Below the pieces are notes generated by a model. It saw only the letters and a list, made by a program, of their open reading frames with translations. It was not told where the DNA came from and did not search any database. The position numbers and the translations under genes are program-made. This document shows, piece after piece, positions 28,876-37,728 of a DNA stretch of 64,000 bases (positions are counted from its first letter, which is position 1; each line of letters begins with the position of its first letter). Origin of the DNA: an uncultured Aquimarina sp. (GTDB lineage: Bacteria > Bacteroidota > Bacteroidia > Flavobacteriales > Flavobacteriaceae); the NCBI GenBank assembly GCA_947499005.1, contig CANMML010000011.1:62001-126000 (forward strand). The letters are read 5' to 3'.

Positions 28876-30785
28876 ACGATAGCTTCCGTAAATTTCAGGT
28901 TGTATTCAGAAAAAAACAAGTCTGTTTCGTACATAGGGAGTTTAGAAATATTTGGATATACCTCAATCCGTTCTCCTTTAATCTCTAAAAATATTTTTTC
29001 AGAATCAAAGATACGAGATAGCCATTCTACCTCTTCAGCTGAATAGATTTTACCTGTATTAACACTAAATACTCGTGGACTTCTAGCCTCAACTATTTTT
29101 TTGTGTTGTTTCCCTCTACTATTTTTAATTGTACTTTCCCACCCTTTACTTTTTTCTATTTTTATTACTCCTGTTAGATTGATTACTTCATATGACTGCC
29201 ACTCGTTTTCGAATATAAGTAAATTGTGTTCCTTCTCTGAAGGTATAATATTGGCGATTACTGAAATTCCATTGACAAACACTTCTATTTGATTACCAAT
29301 AGTTAAGGGAAGATTAACCATATTTATAGTTACAGTATAAATTCCCTTACTACCTAAAGTGGTACTAGATATTTGCTCTTCTATGCTTCCTGTAATTGTT
29401 ACATCCCCTGGATCTGTAATACTGTAAATTGAAAAAGAAAGAATTCCATTAATAGGTATGTGTACTATTTTAGGTATATAAGAAACTTTATTTTCTATTT
29501 TAGGGGATGCTCCATTAAGAAATAATAAGTTAGTAAACCCTTCTAACCTTGTTTTTTCTGAAGAAAAAGTTTCCTTTTCAAAGGCTTCCATTTCTAACCG
29601 AATAGGTGATAGGAGGTGAGTTACATTTGTTATATGTGTTGGTTGTGGGTTAACACTTTCCAGTAAGCTTGATACTTCTTGCCCTAATACTTCGGTTGCT
29701 AACCCCCTATAAAATGGCAATTCTTTAGTGTACAGTAAATCTTCATCACTTAAATGGGCAATAAATTGTAGTAACCCTTCGGTATCGTTTTTTGTTGCGC
29801 CTAAAATATATTCATTTCTATCATCAACAAAAAATAATTTGTTATCCTCTATTTCAGTAATAGGAGTTTGATAGGCTATTAGTTGAATGAAAAATTGATC
29901 TATAGCATTAGAAGTATTGATTTCTAATGTTTCATTATAAACACCTGAAGCAAATAATTGTTGTATCGGTCTTAATGTTAATGTGTCTATATTGCCTTCT
30001 GAAGAAGTATCAATAACTTCAATTAAATTATTTCTAAAATTAAGTTGGTAGTCTTCGCTACTCTCTATTTGTAGGGTAGTTGTTTTATTAGGAATCTCAC
30101 GAGATAAAAAAGTAATTGAGGCAGATTTAGGATTAACTCGAAGGAGGCTACCATCATTTCCATTATCTCCATTAATTCCACTAACTAGCAATGTTACTTG
30201 TACCGTACGACTATGTATTCCATCATTGATAACAATATCTGATTCATATGCACCAGTAATAAGACCAGTAGGGTCTGCCGAAACAGATATTGTACCTGTT
30301 CCGGAACCCCGTGTACGATTTAAAGTTACCCAAGAAGATGTACTTATCACAGTCCAATTATTTTCAGAAGTAATAGTAATAGATCGACTATTAATCGTAC
30401 TGTTAGGATTATAGGTTAAGGCGATTACTGATGGAGCGACTTGTAATAATATTGTATCTATTACTGTAATATTTACCCGTAATCTATAGGTATATACTGT
30501 TTTAGTTGGATTTCTAATAGGATTAGGTTCTATATACAAATCTAGAGAAGAAGTATAATTACCTGAAGCTAACTGATCAAGAAAACTTGTTTTTAGGTTT
30601 ACATTCCCTTCAATTTCAGTTCTACCAGGAACTTGACGAACATTAGTAGTAAATACATAATTATCCTCTTTGTTACTTGCGCTTTGTGGGAGTGCTCTTG
30701 AACCAAATTTAAAATATATAGAATTAGTTTGTCTAAATTTTTTGTAAGTAAAATTTACAGTGTGTTCTTGTATTTCTCTAGGCAT
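28872..30785 (-). CDS. Tail protein with BACON-like domains
   Basis: 637 aa. Residues about 117-203 match the BACON domain pattern: SRSITITSENNWTVISTSSW, then VTLNRTRGSGTGTISVSAD and a VTLLVSG final strand. A second, more diverged copy follows (about 214-300, LLRVNPKSASITF...LQIESSEDYQLNF). BACON domains are beta-sandwiches found in Bacteroidota glycan enzymes and in tail proteins of their phages, where they are thought to bind glycans or mucin. The C-terminal part (300-637) is unrecognised. Directly downstream of the tape measure gene (gap 2 nt); probably a distal tail or tail-tip component. Confidence 0.65.
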   Translation of the reverse strand: MPREIQEHTVNFTYKKFRQTNSIYFKFGSRALPQSASNKEDNYVFTTNVRQVPGRTEIEGNVNLKTSFLDQLASGNYTSSLDLYIEPNPIRNPTKTVYTYRLRVNITVIDTILLQVAPSVIALTYNPNSTINSRSITITSENNWTVISTSSWVTLNRTRGSGTGTISVSADPTGLITGAYESDIVINDGIHSRTVQVTLLVSGINGDNGNDGSLLRVNPKSASITFLSREIPNKTTTLQIESSEDYQLNFRNNLIEVIDTSSEGNIDTLTLRPIQQLFASGVYNETLEINTSNAIDQFFIQLIAYQTPITEIEDNKLFFVDDRNEYILGATKNDTEGLLQFIAHLSDEDLLYTKELPFYRGLATEVLGQEVSSLLESVNPQPTHITNVTHLLSPIRLEMEAFEKETFSSEKTRLEGFTNLLFLNGASPKIENKVSYIPKIVHIPINGILSFSIYSITDPGDVTITGSIEEQISSTTLGSKGIYTVTINMVNLPLTIGNQIEVFVNGISVIANIIPSEKEHNLLIFENEWQSYEVINLTGVIKIEKSKGWESTIKNSRGKQHKKIVEARSPRVFSVNTGKIYSAEEVEWLSRIFDSEKIFLEIKGERIEVYPNISKLPMYETDLFFSEYNLKFTEAIV

Positions 30786-30787
30786 AA

Positions 30788-33529
30788 CTAACTATTTATT
30801 TTTGCTCTATTACGGCCATTAGACAATTTATCTTGCTGTTCTGTAAATTCTTTGATTTGTCGATTACCAATATTGGTAGAGACACCTCTGGTAACTAAAA
30901 TTTCTAAGAAATTAGAGACCTGTGCCATAATATTATTATCACTTATAGAGTTAGTACTATTAGTGTTTTCTGTTACTTCTTCGATAGCTCCTTGTGCCCC
31001 CTGTCCTTTACCTGTAGTTTGAAAGCGCGTTTCTTCGATTAAGGGTTCTAGAACATGAGCTACAATCGGTTCTTGTCGAACGATAGAAGGAATCGTGTAT
31101 TCATCTTTATGGACATACCCTGCGAACTCTCCATACTTATCACCAAACCCTAATCCAGTTGAACCAGTAGCCCCCCCATAAAAGAAAGAAGGAGCAACAA
31201 CTTTATCAGCTTTTCCTGCACTGATAATAGTGCCTATTATTCCAGCAGTCTGTGCGACAAATGCAGCTATTAAAGGGATATTTTGAGGGAATCCAACTTT
31301 GGCTGTAGCAGAATGACCTACTGCTGTGTTTATTTTTGATTCAGCTACACCAGCTGCGGCTTTCGATTTAAGAAGCCCTAACTGAATAAGCATTTCTTTT
31401 GTTGCAAAGATTTGTTTTGTTGCAAGAATTATTTTTCCAATTTTGCTTTCAGCACCGAATAACTGAAGGCCTGCATCAAACATTTTTTTATTAAATTGTT
31501 CTTTTCTTTTAAGTTCTAATTTCCTAGCTTTTTCATCTGCTTTGGCTTTTTTGATTCTTTCCTTTTCGTCGGCTTTCTCTCTTTTTGCTCTAAATTTCTC
31601 TTCTATTACCTGTAACTCAGATTGCTTTAATGACTCTAATTGTTTAATCAATTCTAATTCTCCATTAGCCTGTTCAATTAATCTTTCATATTTCAACTCG
31701 GCTCTTAGAATTGCTTCTAGCTCTTCACGTTCGGCTTCCTCTACTTTTCTTAATGCATCTTGTATTTCTCTTTCATCTTCTAGCTTCTTAAGCTCTTCGA
31801 TAAGCTTTTTTCGGCTTTCGAGTTCCTTAGCATCCTTTAAAATTAGCTTATTATCATCTGTGATGTCCTTCTCTTTGTCCTTCGTTTTAGTATCATCGGT
31901 TTCAGAGAATCTATGAAGATCGAAGCGTTCAAGTTTAACCTCACCAGAAGCTGCATTTTTTACTTCTTCAATTCCTTTTTTGATGTTGTCGAAACCATTG
32001 GTAAATGGCTTAGTAAAAGCTTCTCCAAATTGACCAAATCCCTCTTTTACTTGATCCCAATCTCGTGAGAGCACCCCTTCTAATATAGTGCCAAATGAAC
32101 CTATTAATCTTACAACGAACATTAACTTGTCAATCATGAAATCAAATAATACAGACGTTACATTTTTAACACCTACTAAAGTGGCGCTAAAACCTGTGAA
32201 TTTATTGTTCATATCAACTACCCAATTATAGGCATCTACTCCTGCAGTTAAGATTTTCAATAGACCTTGAGTAAGAAAAAGCCTTGCTTTATCTTTAATA
32301 AGACCCCATCCTTTATCATTAGCAAAGAATAAAGCGGTAGTAACTCTTTTTAACTCTGCGTTTGCCTTGATATGATCTTGTGTAATTTGTTCCGCTTCAG
32401 TTAGTTCTCTATTAGTCCCATCAATAGCGTCGGTTAGTGTTTCAAAAATAGTTGCAGCGCCTCCAGCATCTTCACCAGCTCCTTTGAATATATCCGCAGT
32501 CAGCTGTGCATATTGCTGTTGGTTTAAGTTTTGTTTTTCGGCTTCTTCCCCAATTTCAATAAGGGCTTCTTTTGTTGTTGTTTTTCCCGTGCGGACACGT
32601 TTTAGTACATCATCCGTAAAAGAAGCGCCAAAAGCATTTAGCAAAGCATCTCTTGTGCTTTTAGTTTGTTCCTTTAATGCTAAATCGGCCTCTTTAATTG
32701 CATCGGGTAGTTTGTCTTTATAAAAATCAAGGTCATAACCTTTTTGAATGATGTTAGCGAACTCTGTTGCGCTAAAACCTGCCGAATTGAAAAAAGTGCC
32801 ATACTCTTCAATACTTTCTCCAAATTCTTCATTTTTATCCTGACCTTCGACTAACTTTCTTTCGATAATATCGAACGCCTCGTCGTAACCTATACCAAAT
32901 TGCCTCACTAAAGATTTGGCTTCTTTTAGTTTATCAGTAAAGTCGCCTCCAAAAGCTTCTGCTAAAGATTCTGCTCGAATACGAGCTTCATTGGCTTTAG
33001 ATCCTACAAGGGAAGTCATTTGTTGAGTAGTCTCAATTGATTTTTGAACAGCAACATTATACTCTAACCATTCTTTTGCAGCCAAACCAATTCCCATTAA
33101 AACAGCAATTGCAGCGCCTATAGGTGTGGCGATAAAAGACCAAGAAGCTTTAACTGCGCCTTTAATACCAGATTTTACTCCTTTCCATCCTTCGGCGATG
33201 TCCATTAAATTACCAGACTTTATACCATTAGTAAGTTGGGAGAAACTGGCATTGAATGCTTTTAAGGCGTTTTCTGATTCTTTGGTTTCTGTAGTTGTAT
33301 CTGATAAGGATTCTGTAAATGCTTTTTGCTCTTCTTTTGCATCGTTTAAAGCTTCTTTTAAAACAAATACTTCTTTAGTGTATTTTTTCCATTCTTCAGA
33401 TCCAGGGATTTCTTTATTCGCCTGAGCTTGTGCCTTTGCAATCGCTTTTTTTATATCAGTAACGGTGTTCTTTACCTCCTTACCATTGATATATATATTT
33501 ATCCGCCTAGTTATATTCTTTTCAGCCAT
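30788..33529 (-). CDS. Tail tape measure protein
   Basis: 913 aa, the longest late protein. N-terminal coiled coil (residues 20-90), a hydrophobic segment (WSFIATPIGAAIAVLMGIGLAAKEWL near 130-155) typical of tape measure proteins, helical middle with further hydrophobic stretches near 400-480, a highly charged Lys/Glu coiled coil at about 555-680, then an Ala/Gly-rich hydrophobic region near 740-800. It sets tail length and may help DNA entry. The gene begins 3 nt after the preceding short gene. Confidence 0.88.
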   Translation of the reverse strand: MAEKNITRRINIYINGKEVKNTVTDIKKAIAKAQAQANKEIPGSEEWKKYTKEVFVLKEALNDAKEEQKAFTESLSDTTTETKESENALKAFNASFSQLTNGIKSGNLMDIAEGWKGVKSGIKGAVKASWSFIATPIGAAIAVLMGIGLAAKEWLEYNVAVQKSIETTQQMTSLVGSKANEARIRAESLAEAFGGDFTDKLKEAKSLVRQFGIGYDEAFDIIERKLVEGQDKNEEFGESIEEYGTFFNSAGFSATEFANIIQKGYDLDFYKDKLPDAIKEADLALKEQTKSTRDALLNAFGASFTDDVLKRVRTGKTTTKEALIEIGEEAEKQNLNQQQYAQLTADIFKGAGEDAGGAATIFETLTDAIDGTNRELTEAEQITQDHIKANAELKRVTTALFFANDKGWGLIKDKARLFLTQGLLKILTAGVDAYNWVVDMNNKFTGFSATLVGVKNVTSVLFDFMIDKLMFVVRLIGSFGTILEGVLSRDWDQVKEGFGQFGEAFTKPFTNGFDNIKKGIEEVKNAASGEVKLERFDLHRFSETDDTKTKDKEKDITDDNKLILKDAKELESRKKLIEELKKLEDEREIQDALRKVEEAEREELEAILRAELKYERLIEQANGELELIKQLESLKQSELQVIEEKFRAKREKADEKERIKKAKADEKARKLELKRKEQFNKKMFDAGLQLFGAESKIGKIILATKQIFATKEMLIQLGLLKSKAAAGVAESKINTAVGHSATAKVGFPQNIPLIAAFVAQTAGIIGTIISAGKADKVVAPSFFYGGATGSTGLGFGDKYGEFAGYVHKDEYTIPSIVRQEPIVAHVLEPLIEETRFQTTGKGQGAQGAIEEVTENTNSTNSISDNNIMAQVSNFLEILVTRGVSTNIGNRQIKEFTEQQDKLSNGRNRAKINS

Positions 33530-33532
33530 GTC

Positions 33533-33901
33533 TTAGAATCGAATATTAGTGGTTACTTCATCGGCTCTTATAGATCCTAATGTATCAGCTAATTCGTCAA
33601 GGGCATTAGTGCGATTGTATAGATTTCCAAAGTGGTTGTAGGCTTTCATTTTCATACGAGCTCCATTTTTTTTAATTCCTTCGAAACCGTAATGTTGTAT
33701 GAATGTATATTGAGGAGTATTTATAGAAATAGCGTGTAATTCACCATGCTTCATACGAAGTCTTGCACCTGTTTTTTTAAGTAAAGTACCTGTTTGCCTA
33801 ACGGTTGCAGTCGATAATACAGCACGTAAATCAGTTCGTAGCTTTCTAGCGGCTTTTTGTCCTGCTTTTTTTTCTTGTGCTATAAAATCATTTTGTACCA
33901 T
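33533..33901 (-). CDS. Small basic phage protein upstream of tape measure
   Basis: 122 aa, basic (many Lys and Arg in AGQKAARKLRTDLRAVLS and KKTGARLRMKHGEL). Contains TPQYTFIQHYGFEGIKKNGARM. No confident family. Size, charge and position suggest a head-tail joining or tail-completion protein of the HK97 gp10 kind; this is a positional inference. A terminator-like hairpin at 33944-33976 separates it from the cassette A gene upstream. Confidence 0.6.
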   Translation of the reverse strand: MVQNDFIAQEKKAGQKAARKLRTDLRAVLSTATVRQTGTLLKKTGARLRMKHGELHAISINTPQYTFIQHYGFEGIKKNGARMKMKAYNHFGNLYNRTNALDELADTLGSIRADEVTTNIRF

Positions 33902-33943
33902 ACCCTATAATTACTTGGTAAGATGGTACTATATCTATAAAAC

Positions 33944-33976
33944 AAAAAGGACATAGAGTTCCCAACCCTATGCCCT
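33944..33976 (-). terminator. Intrinsic terminator after cassette A
   Basis: On the minus strand GGGCATAGGG and CTCTATGTCC pair across a short loop and are followed by TTTTT. Confidence 0.7.
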
Positions 33977-34092
33977 TAAATTGATAATAATTAACGATAA
34001 AACCAACCCATATTAGACCCCTCTAATAAGGTGTTATAAATGTACTTTTAGTTGAAACTCTTCGCAATATTGTAATAGAAATCTATTTAAGA

Positions 34093-34356
34093 TTACGCTC
34101 CTTTAGGTGGCACAAATTGTTTTTCAATAGCAATTTGTAAAATAGTTTCACGGAGATTAAGTACATCATTAGCGAGGTAAAGATCTTTTACTTCGTTGTC
34201 TTCGATATAATGTACGGTCATAGAATAGCAGTGAAGCAATGCTTTTTGTAAGAAAAACGCATCGAGCGAATTACATTGTTCTACTAATTGTTGTTGTGCG
34301 GGTGTAAGCAGGATCATCCTAGATCCTGGCATTACTTTTTCTTTTTTTTGGGTCAT
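34093..34356 (-). CDS. TPAQ-family small phage protein, copy A
   Basis: 87 aa from ATG 34356, chosen because all four family members start at an equivalent MxxKKE or Mxx site just after their RNA leader; the frame is open 9 codons further upstream inside the leader. Predicted all-helical. Family features: TPAQ at residues 18-21, a helix with LLHCYSMTVHYIEDNEV, and LYLANDVLNLRETILQIA. Very close to copy B (47490-47750), more distant from copies C and D. No match to any family I know. The cassette sits between two terminators and has its own promoter, so it is an independent unit. Function unknown. Confidence 0.8.
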   Translation of the reverse strand: MTQKKEKVMPGSRMILLTPAQQQLVEQCNSLDAFFLQKALLHCYSMTVHYIEDNEVKDLYLANDVLNLRETILQIAIEKQFVPPKGA

Positions 34357-34373
34357 CAAAAAAATGCTTGTAT

Positions 34374-34505
34374 GCGAGCACACCCTTAGGGCTGACCCAA
34401 CAATTCAAGGAATTGGAGTTACAGCACTTTCGGAACTGATACCCATAGGTATGCTCTTATCGTAAATATGTAAAATCAAGGATTGCTCCTTAAATTATTG
34501 GGTCA
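34374..34505 (-). ncRNA. Pseudoknotted RNA leader, cassette A
   Basis: Starts about 4 nt after a TATGTTTG box. P1 pairs 34488-34505 with 34393-34410 (18 pairs counting G-U; outer part TGACCCAA with TTGGGTCA). A strand inside the P1 loop (GAGCATACC, 34448-34456) pairs with GGTGTGCTC just beyond P1 (34376-34384), giving an H-type pseudoknot. AAGGA-GCAA-TCCTT makes an alternative hairpin with a GNRA loop. The pseudoknot ends about 18 nt before the start codon. Confidence 0.7.
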
Positions 34506-34508
34506 CAA

Positions 34509-34516
34509 CAAACATA
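34509..34516 (-). promoter_or_regulatory. TAnnTTTG (-7) box of cassette A
   Basis: Minus-strand TATGTTTG immediately upstream of the RNA; no clear TTTG at -33. Confidence 0.55.
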
Positions 34517-34560
34517 CAAACTTTTTATCGAAAGTAGGGTAGTGGTATATGGAAAACAAA

Positions 34561-34590
34561 AAGCCCATAGAAATCTATGGGCTTTGTATA
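34561..34590 (-). terminator. Intrinsic terminator upstream of cassette A
   Basis: AAGCCCATAGA and TCTATGGGCTT pair perfectly around a two-nt loop; TTTTT follows on the minus strand. It ends the 35455-34605 transcript. Confidence 0.88.
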
Positions 34591-34604
34591 AAATAACGGG
34601 GGTA

Positions 34605-34967
34605 TTATTTTCTTTTAAAAAGTTTCTTTTCCATTTTTTTTAGAAACCCGTATACATTAAGACTTGCGGTTTGGTCGATTAGATCTTTATCGACTTGATG
34701 AGTACCTAGATCATACATAACAGATAAACTTTCGTAAAGTTCTTCTTGATCGTCTTTACTCATAAGATCGATGTCACTAAAATGCTTTTTTATTTCTTGA
34801 GATAGTTTTTGGAGCGTGTCGGCATAAATAGAAGATTCAATATAATTTTGATCTAGTTTGTTTTGTTCATTAACAAAATCTTGTAATATTTTAGTGAAAT
34901 CTTCAAGTAAATCTACTGGATTACCACCATTAGTTAGCTCTTCTTTAATCTTATTAATATCCTTCAT
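34605..34967 (-). CDS. Hypothetical phage protein, helical
   Basis: 120 aa, mostly helical and charged (DLLEDFTKILQDFVNEQNKLD). No recognised domain. Start overlaps the stop of the upstream membrane protein gene by one base, so the two are coupled and probably work together. A terminator follows at once. Confidence 0.6.
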   Translation of the reverse strand: MKDINKIKEELTNGGNPVDLLEDFTKILQDFVNEQNKLDQNYIESSIYADTLQKLSQEIKKHFSDIDLMSKDDQEELYESLSVMYDLGTHQVDKDLIDQTASLNVYGFLKKMEKKLFKRK

Positions 34968-35455
34968 TATTCTACTGTGGTGAGATGTTTATTTTTAAAT
35001 AAATCTAAAAAACGTTGCCCTTCAATTAACATTGCTTCTTGCTTTTTGCGCAAACGAGATTCTTTGATTTTAATTTTTGATATTAAATATGTCGATAGGA
35101 TAAATATAGCTACAGATCCAGCGGCATACAGTTGTACTTTATATAAATAAATGGGGATATTAGGATCGAAAATCCAATATAATTGTATTGAAAAGAAATA
35201 AATTATAAACAAATAACAAATAGCAAAAGGCTTTAAAGGTCTTGTTATTACTAATATAATTGGGGTTAAGGTTTGACTAACCATCCAAACCAAGGTGTCT
35301 TCTTCTTGAAACCCATAACAGTTATCAAAGTAAAAGTCGAATAGTTTTTCGAAGGTTACTGAAATAGAGCATAGAAGTATAAAAAAAGACCCAAGTACTC
35401 TAGATAAAAATGATCTAGTACTTGGGTATATTATATTATTTAATTTCTCTATCAA
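34967..35455 (-). CDS. Hypothetical phage membrane protein
   Basis: 162 aa with three to four transmembrane helices (about 15-35, 62-80, 84-102, 112-132) and a charged C-terminal helix (IKESRLRKKQEAMLIEGQRF). No family recognised. Its position outside the structural block and pairing with a small soluble protein would suit a lysogeny-expressed membrane function such as superinfection control, but this is speculation. Confidence 0.6.
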   Translation of the reverse strand: MIEKLNNIIYPSTRSFLSRVLGSFFILLCSISVTFEKLFDFYFDNCYGFQEEDTLVWMVSQTLTPIILVITRPLKPFAICYLFIIYFFSIQLYWIFDPNIPIYLYKVQLYAAGSVAIFILSTYLISKIKIKESRLRKKQEAMLIEGQRFLDLFKNKHLTTVE

Positions 35456-35461
35456 TTTATA

Positions 35462-35626
35462 TTATCTACATGTAGGACACCTTATATCATTTCTTTTAAT
35501 CGGAGAAAATGTTTCGGCTGTACTTACATCATTATTGTTTTCTTCCACATCTGCTGTATCTGGCGAACATGACCAGATAGTTGCAGAAATTGTTAAAAGG
35601 GCAGCTAAAAATCTAAAAGTTTTCAT
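35462..35626 (-). CDS. Small phage lipoprotein, 54 aa
   Basis: ATG at 35626, stop at 35462. The first 20 residues are a lipoprotein signal (KTFRFLAALLTISATIWSC) with the lipid Cys at position 20, then an acidic spacer (DTADVEENNND) and a C-terminal IRCPTCR with two Cys. Tiny phage lipoproteins in other systems block superinfecting phages; here that role is only a possibility. A similar small lipoprotein frame lies at 48193-48306, also ending in an IRC...C pattern. Confidence 0.65.
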   Translation of the reverse strand: MKTFRFLAALLTISATIWSCSPDTADVEENNNDVSTAETFSPIKRNDIRCPTCR

Positions 35627-35918
35627 AGGAAAGGGTTTTATGTTTATATCATATTTGACCCCTAAATTACCTTTAGAATTATGTCTTTAAAAGGACATTA
35701 GAACTTAGATATTAAGCTAGTTTTCAACAAACTATTACGAATATATGAATTCCATAATTACAAAAAAATTATACAAAAATTACTAACGAACACAAGTGTT
35801 TTAAATACGTTTCAATTTATTTCTGTTGGTGGAGTTAACTATTTGCTTTACAGTGACTTAATTTTTTATGATTGTTTTTTTAAAAAATCTTACAAAAAAC
35901 TGCATATAGTGTAGGAAT

Positions 35919-36419
35919 TTAGCAAACTGTATCTATATCCTTCCAGTGATTTGGGTCTATTTTTAAGTTAGATTTTAGTTTTAGTGTTATTTCAAACCGA
36001 TATCCATATAAATGATCCGAATATATAGGGCCTACTTTTCCTGCTCTTATACTATCGTATTCTAATGTCTTGTTAAGAAAGTGATTGGCTTTTTTTTCAT
36101 CATATCGAATTCTAGAAATGATATCTAAACCTATTTTTTCGCAGCGGTCTAAATAATCATTCTGTTGATCGTAATTTTTTTTTTCGGGATGGTGAAGTAT
36201 CGAAAAGGCAAATGTTTTATTAATGATAGAGTTAAATGGTTTACTTCCTGAAAAATCAATCTCATGGCTTTCCATAGCCATACAGGGGTACTCGATACCT
36301 GATCGCATTTTTCCTTGAATTTCAGTGATATCCATTCGATAAAAATCTAAAGTATCCTTGTATTGAATACACAAGGTTTCTAAGTATGATACCAAATCAT
36401 TGTGCGTTATGTTTTTCAT
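35919..36419 (-). CDS. Hypothetical phage protein
   Basis: 166 aa, no transmembrane segment. Contains MRSGIEYPCMAMESHEIDFSG near residue 31 and SIRAGKVGPIYSDHLYGYRF near 125. No family recognised. It follows the 264-aa gene by 4 nt and is the last gene before a stretch of about 290 bp (35627-35918) in which I see no gene. Confidence 0.6.
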   Translation of the reverse strand: MKNITHNDLVSYLETLCIQYKDTLDFYRMDITEIQGKMRSGIEYPCMAMESHEIDFSGSKPFNSIINKTFAFSILHHPEKKNYDQQNDYLDRCEKIGLDIISRIRYDEKKANHFLNKTLEYDSIRAGKVGPIYSDHLYGYRFEITLKLKSNLKIDPNHWKDIDTVC

Positions 36420-36423
36420 TGCT

Positions 36424-37218
36424 TCATTTTTTACTTTCTATAATTTCATTTTCATAAACTCCTAAGAATTTATAGATATTTTGTTTTTCTGAAAGTGCCA
36501 CTTTTACATTATCAAATTCATGTTTTTTTGAAAGAATTTGCCCAAAAGGAATATATTTTTGAGGTTTTAAGAGCTTTGTTGGTTTATCTTCTTTTTTCGG
36601 TTTGGGAAATACGTTAGGAAATAAACTAATTAAGTGATTTTTACATCCTAAAAATGTGTATGCAATACCTATTTTAACATCTAAAGGAAGGCAAGAAATA
36701 GCATCAACTGACTTTGATACAATTTCTTTGTTAAATTCTAATCTCTTATCAATATAATCTACGTTTGATTTCTTCTTTCGGTATAGCGTAGCGCATAAGT
36801 TATTAAGATATCTATCGTCATTTGTGTGGTGCCAGTTGTAATACAAACTGTCTAAAAAACTAAATTCTTCTACACTTATATTTGATATTCTATTAGCAGG
36901 AGGATAGTAAGTAACTCCTTTAAAAATTAAATGATCCTGGAATACAGATCTATTTACTTCTTCGAAAATAAAGTTTATATAATCAGAATAATGTTTTAAA
37001 GTTAATTCACGTTTCGCTTTTTGTACTTTAAAAAATCCATTAGGCTTTAGCATTTGATCTACAACATTACAATACAGTGATAACTTTTTAAAGGTTAGTT
37101 CGGTATCATTTAAGTTTTGAGAATTAAGATGATACTTGTAAAGTAAAAAACTTATTGTGTTATGTTGGTTAAATGTAAGAGAATCCCAGCTTTCTGCTAT
37201 TATTAGTCGTGTTGCCAT
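36424..37218 (-). CDS. Hypothetical phage protein, 264 aa
   Basis: Helical protein with ESWDSLTFNQHNTISFLLYKY at residues 9-29 and IGIAYTFLGCKNHLISLFPN near 190. No family recognised. The gene follows a terminator at 37261-37290 and pairs with the next gene; both could belong to tail assembly by position between the lysis and tape measure genes, but nothing in the sequence proves this. Confidence 0.6.
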   Translation of the reverse strand: MATRLIIAESWDSLTFNQHNTISFLLYKYHLNSQNLNDTELTFKKLSLYCNVVDQMLKPNGFFKVQKAKRELTLKHYSDYINFIFEEVNRSVFQDHLIFKGVTYYPPANRISNISVEEFSFLDSLYYNWHHTNDDRYLNNLCATLYRKKKSNVDYIDKRLEFNKEIVSKSVDAISCLPLDVKIGIAYTFLGCKNHLISLFPNVFPKPKKEDKPTKLLKPQKYIPFGQILSKKHEFDNVKVALSEKQNIYKFLGVYENEIIESKK

Positions 37219-37260
37219 ATGTTGGCAAATTCTTTAAAAAATCATCAGTAATAAAGGACA

Positions 37261-37290
37261 AAAAAAAAGGTAGCCCGTCGGCTACCTTTT
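37261..37290 (-). terminator. Intrinsic terminator of the lysis genes
   Basis: AAAGGTAGCC-cgtc-GGCTACCTTT, perfect stem; on the minus strand it is followed by eight T. Confidence 0.92.
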
Positions 37291-37335
37291 GTCAAATTTT
37301 CAAAAAGCATTCAAATGAATACAATACGAATATAC

Positions 37336-37728
37336 TCATTTTTTTCGACCTATACCTTTACTATTACGAACAGCCTTTTGCATTTCGTTTTTTATGAATT
37401 CATCTGGGAGAGGTAATTGTACCGATTTAACATCATTTTGTAACTCTTGTCGAATCTCAGGAAAACGAATACTAACACCAGATTTTTTAATCTTATCAAA
37501 TTTTGGGTCGATCGTATTGCTATTGCTAAACTTTGGAATTCGAACACATTCAGAATACATAGTTCTTGTTTTGTCGTGTTCTTTGATCAAATTATCAATT
37601 TCCTTTTGGTGAGATTTTGTCAATTTCTGACTAGTCGTATACGAACCAAATCTTATACCTGTAAGTAGGATTACAATAACTGCAGCAATGTAAGGTAATA
37701 TTGATAGTATTTTTTTAATTGATATCAT
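37336..37728 (-). CDS. Membrane-anchored protein, possible i-spanin
   Basis: 130 aa. One N-terminal transmembrane helix (about 8-27, ILPYIAAVIVILLTGIRFGSY), then a charged periplasmic helix (SQKLTKSHQKEIDNLIKEH) and a basic tail. This layout, at the end of a lysis gene set, is what an inner-membrane spanin (Rz-like) shows; sequence alone cannot confirm it. Overlaps the DUF5675 gene by 14 nt. Confidence 0.55.
   Translation of the reverse strand: MISIKKILSILPYIAAVIVILLTGIRFGSYTTSQKLTKSHQKEIDNLIKEHDKTRTMYSECVRIPKFSNSNTIDPKFDKIKKSGVSIRFPEIRQELQNDVKSVQLPLPDEFIKNEMQKAVRNSKGIGRKK

Noticed and set aside
33944-33956. Fifth copy of the AAAAGGACACTA motif
   Set aside because: Similar sequence (AAAAAGGACATAG), but here it is explained as the 3' arm and T-run of an intrinsic terminator. 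A near match at 35688-35700 is also imperfect and was not counted.
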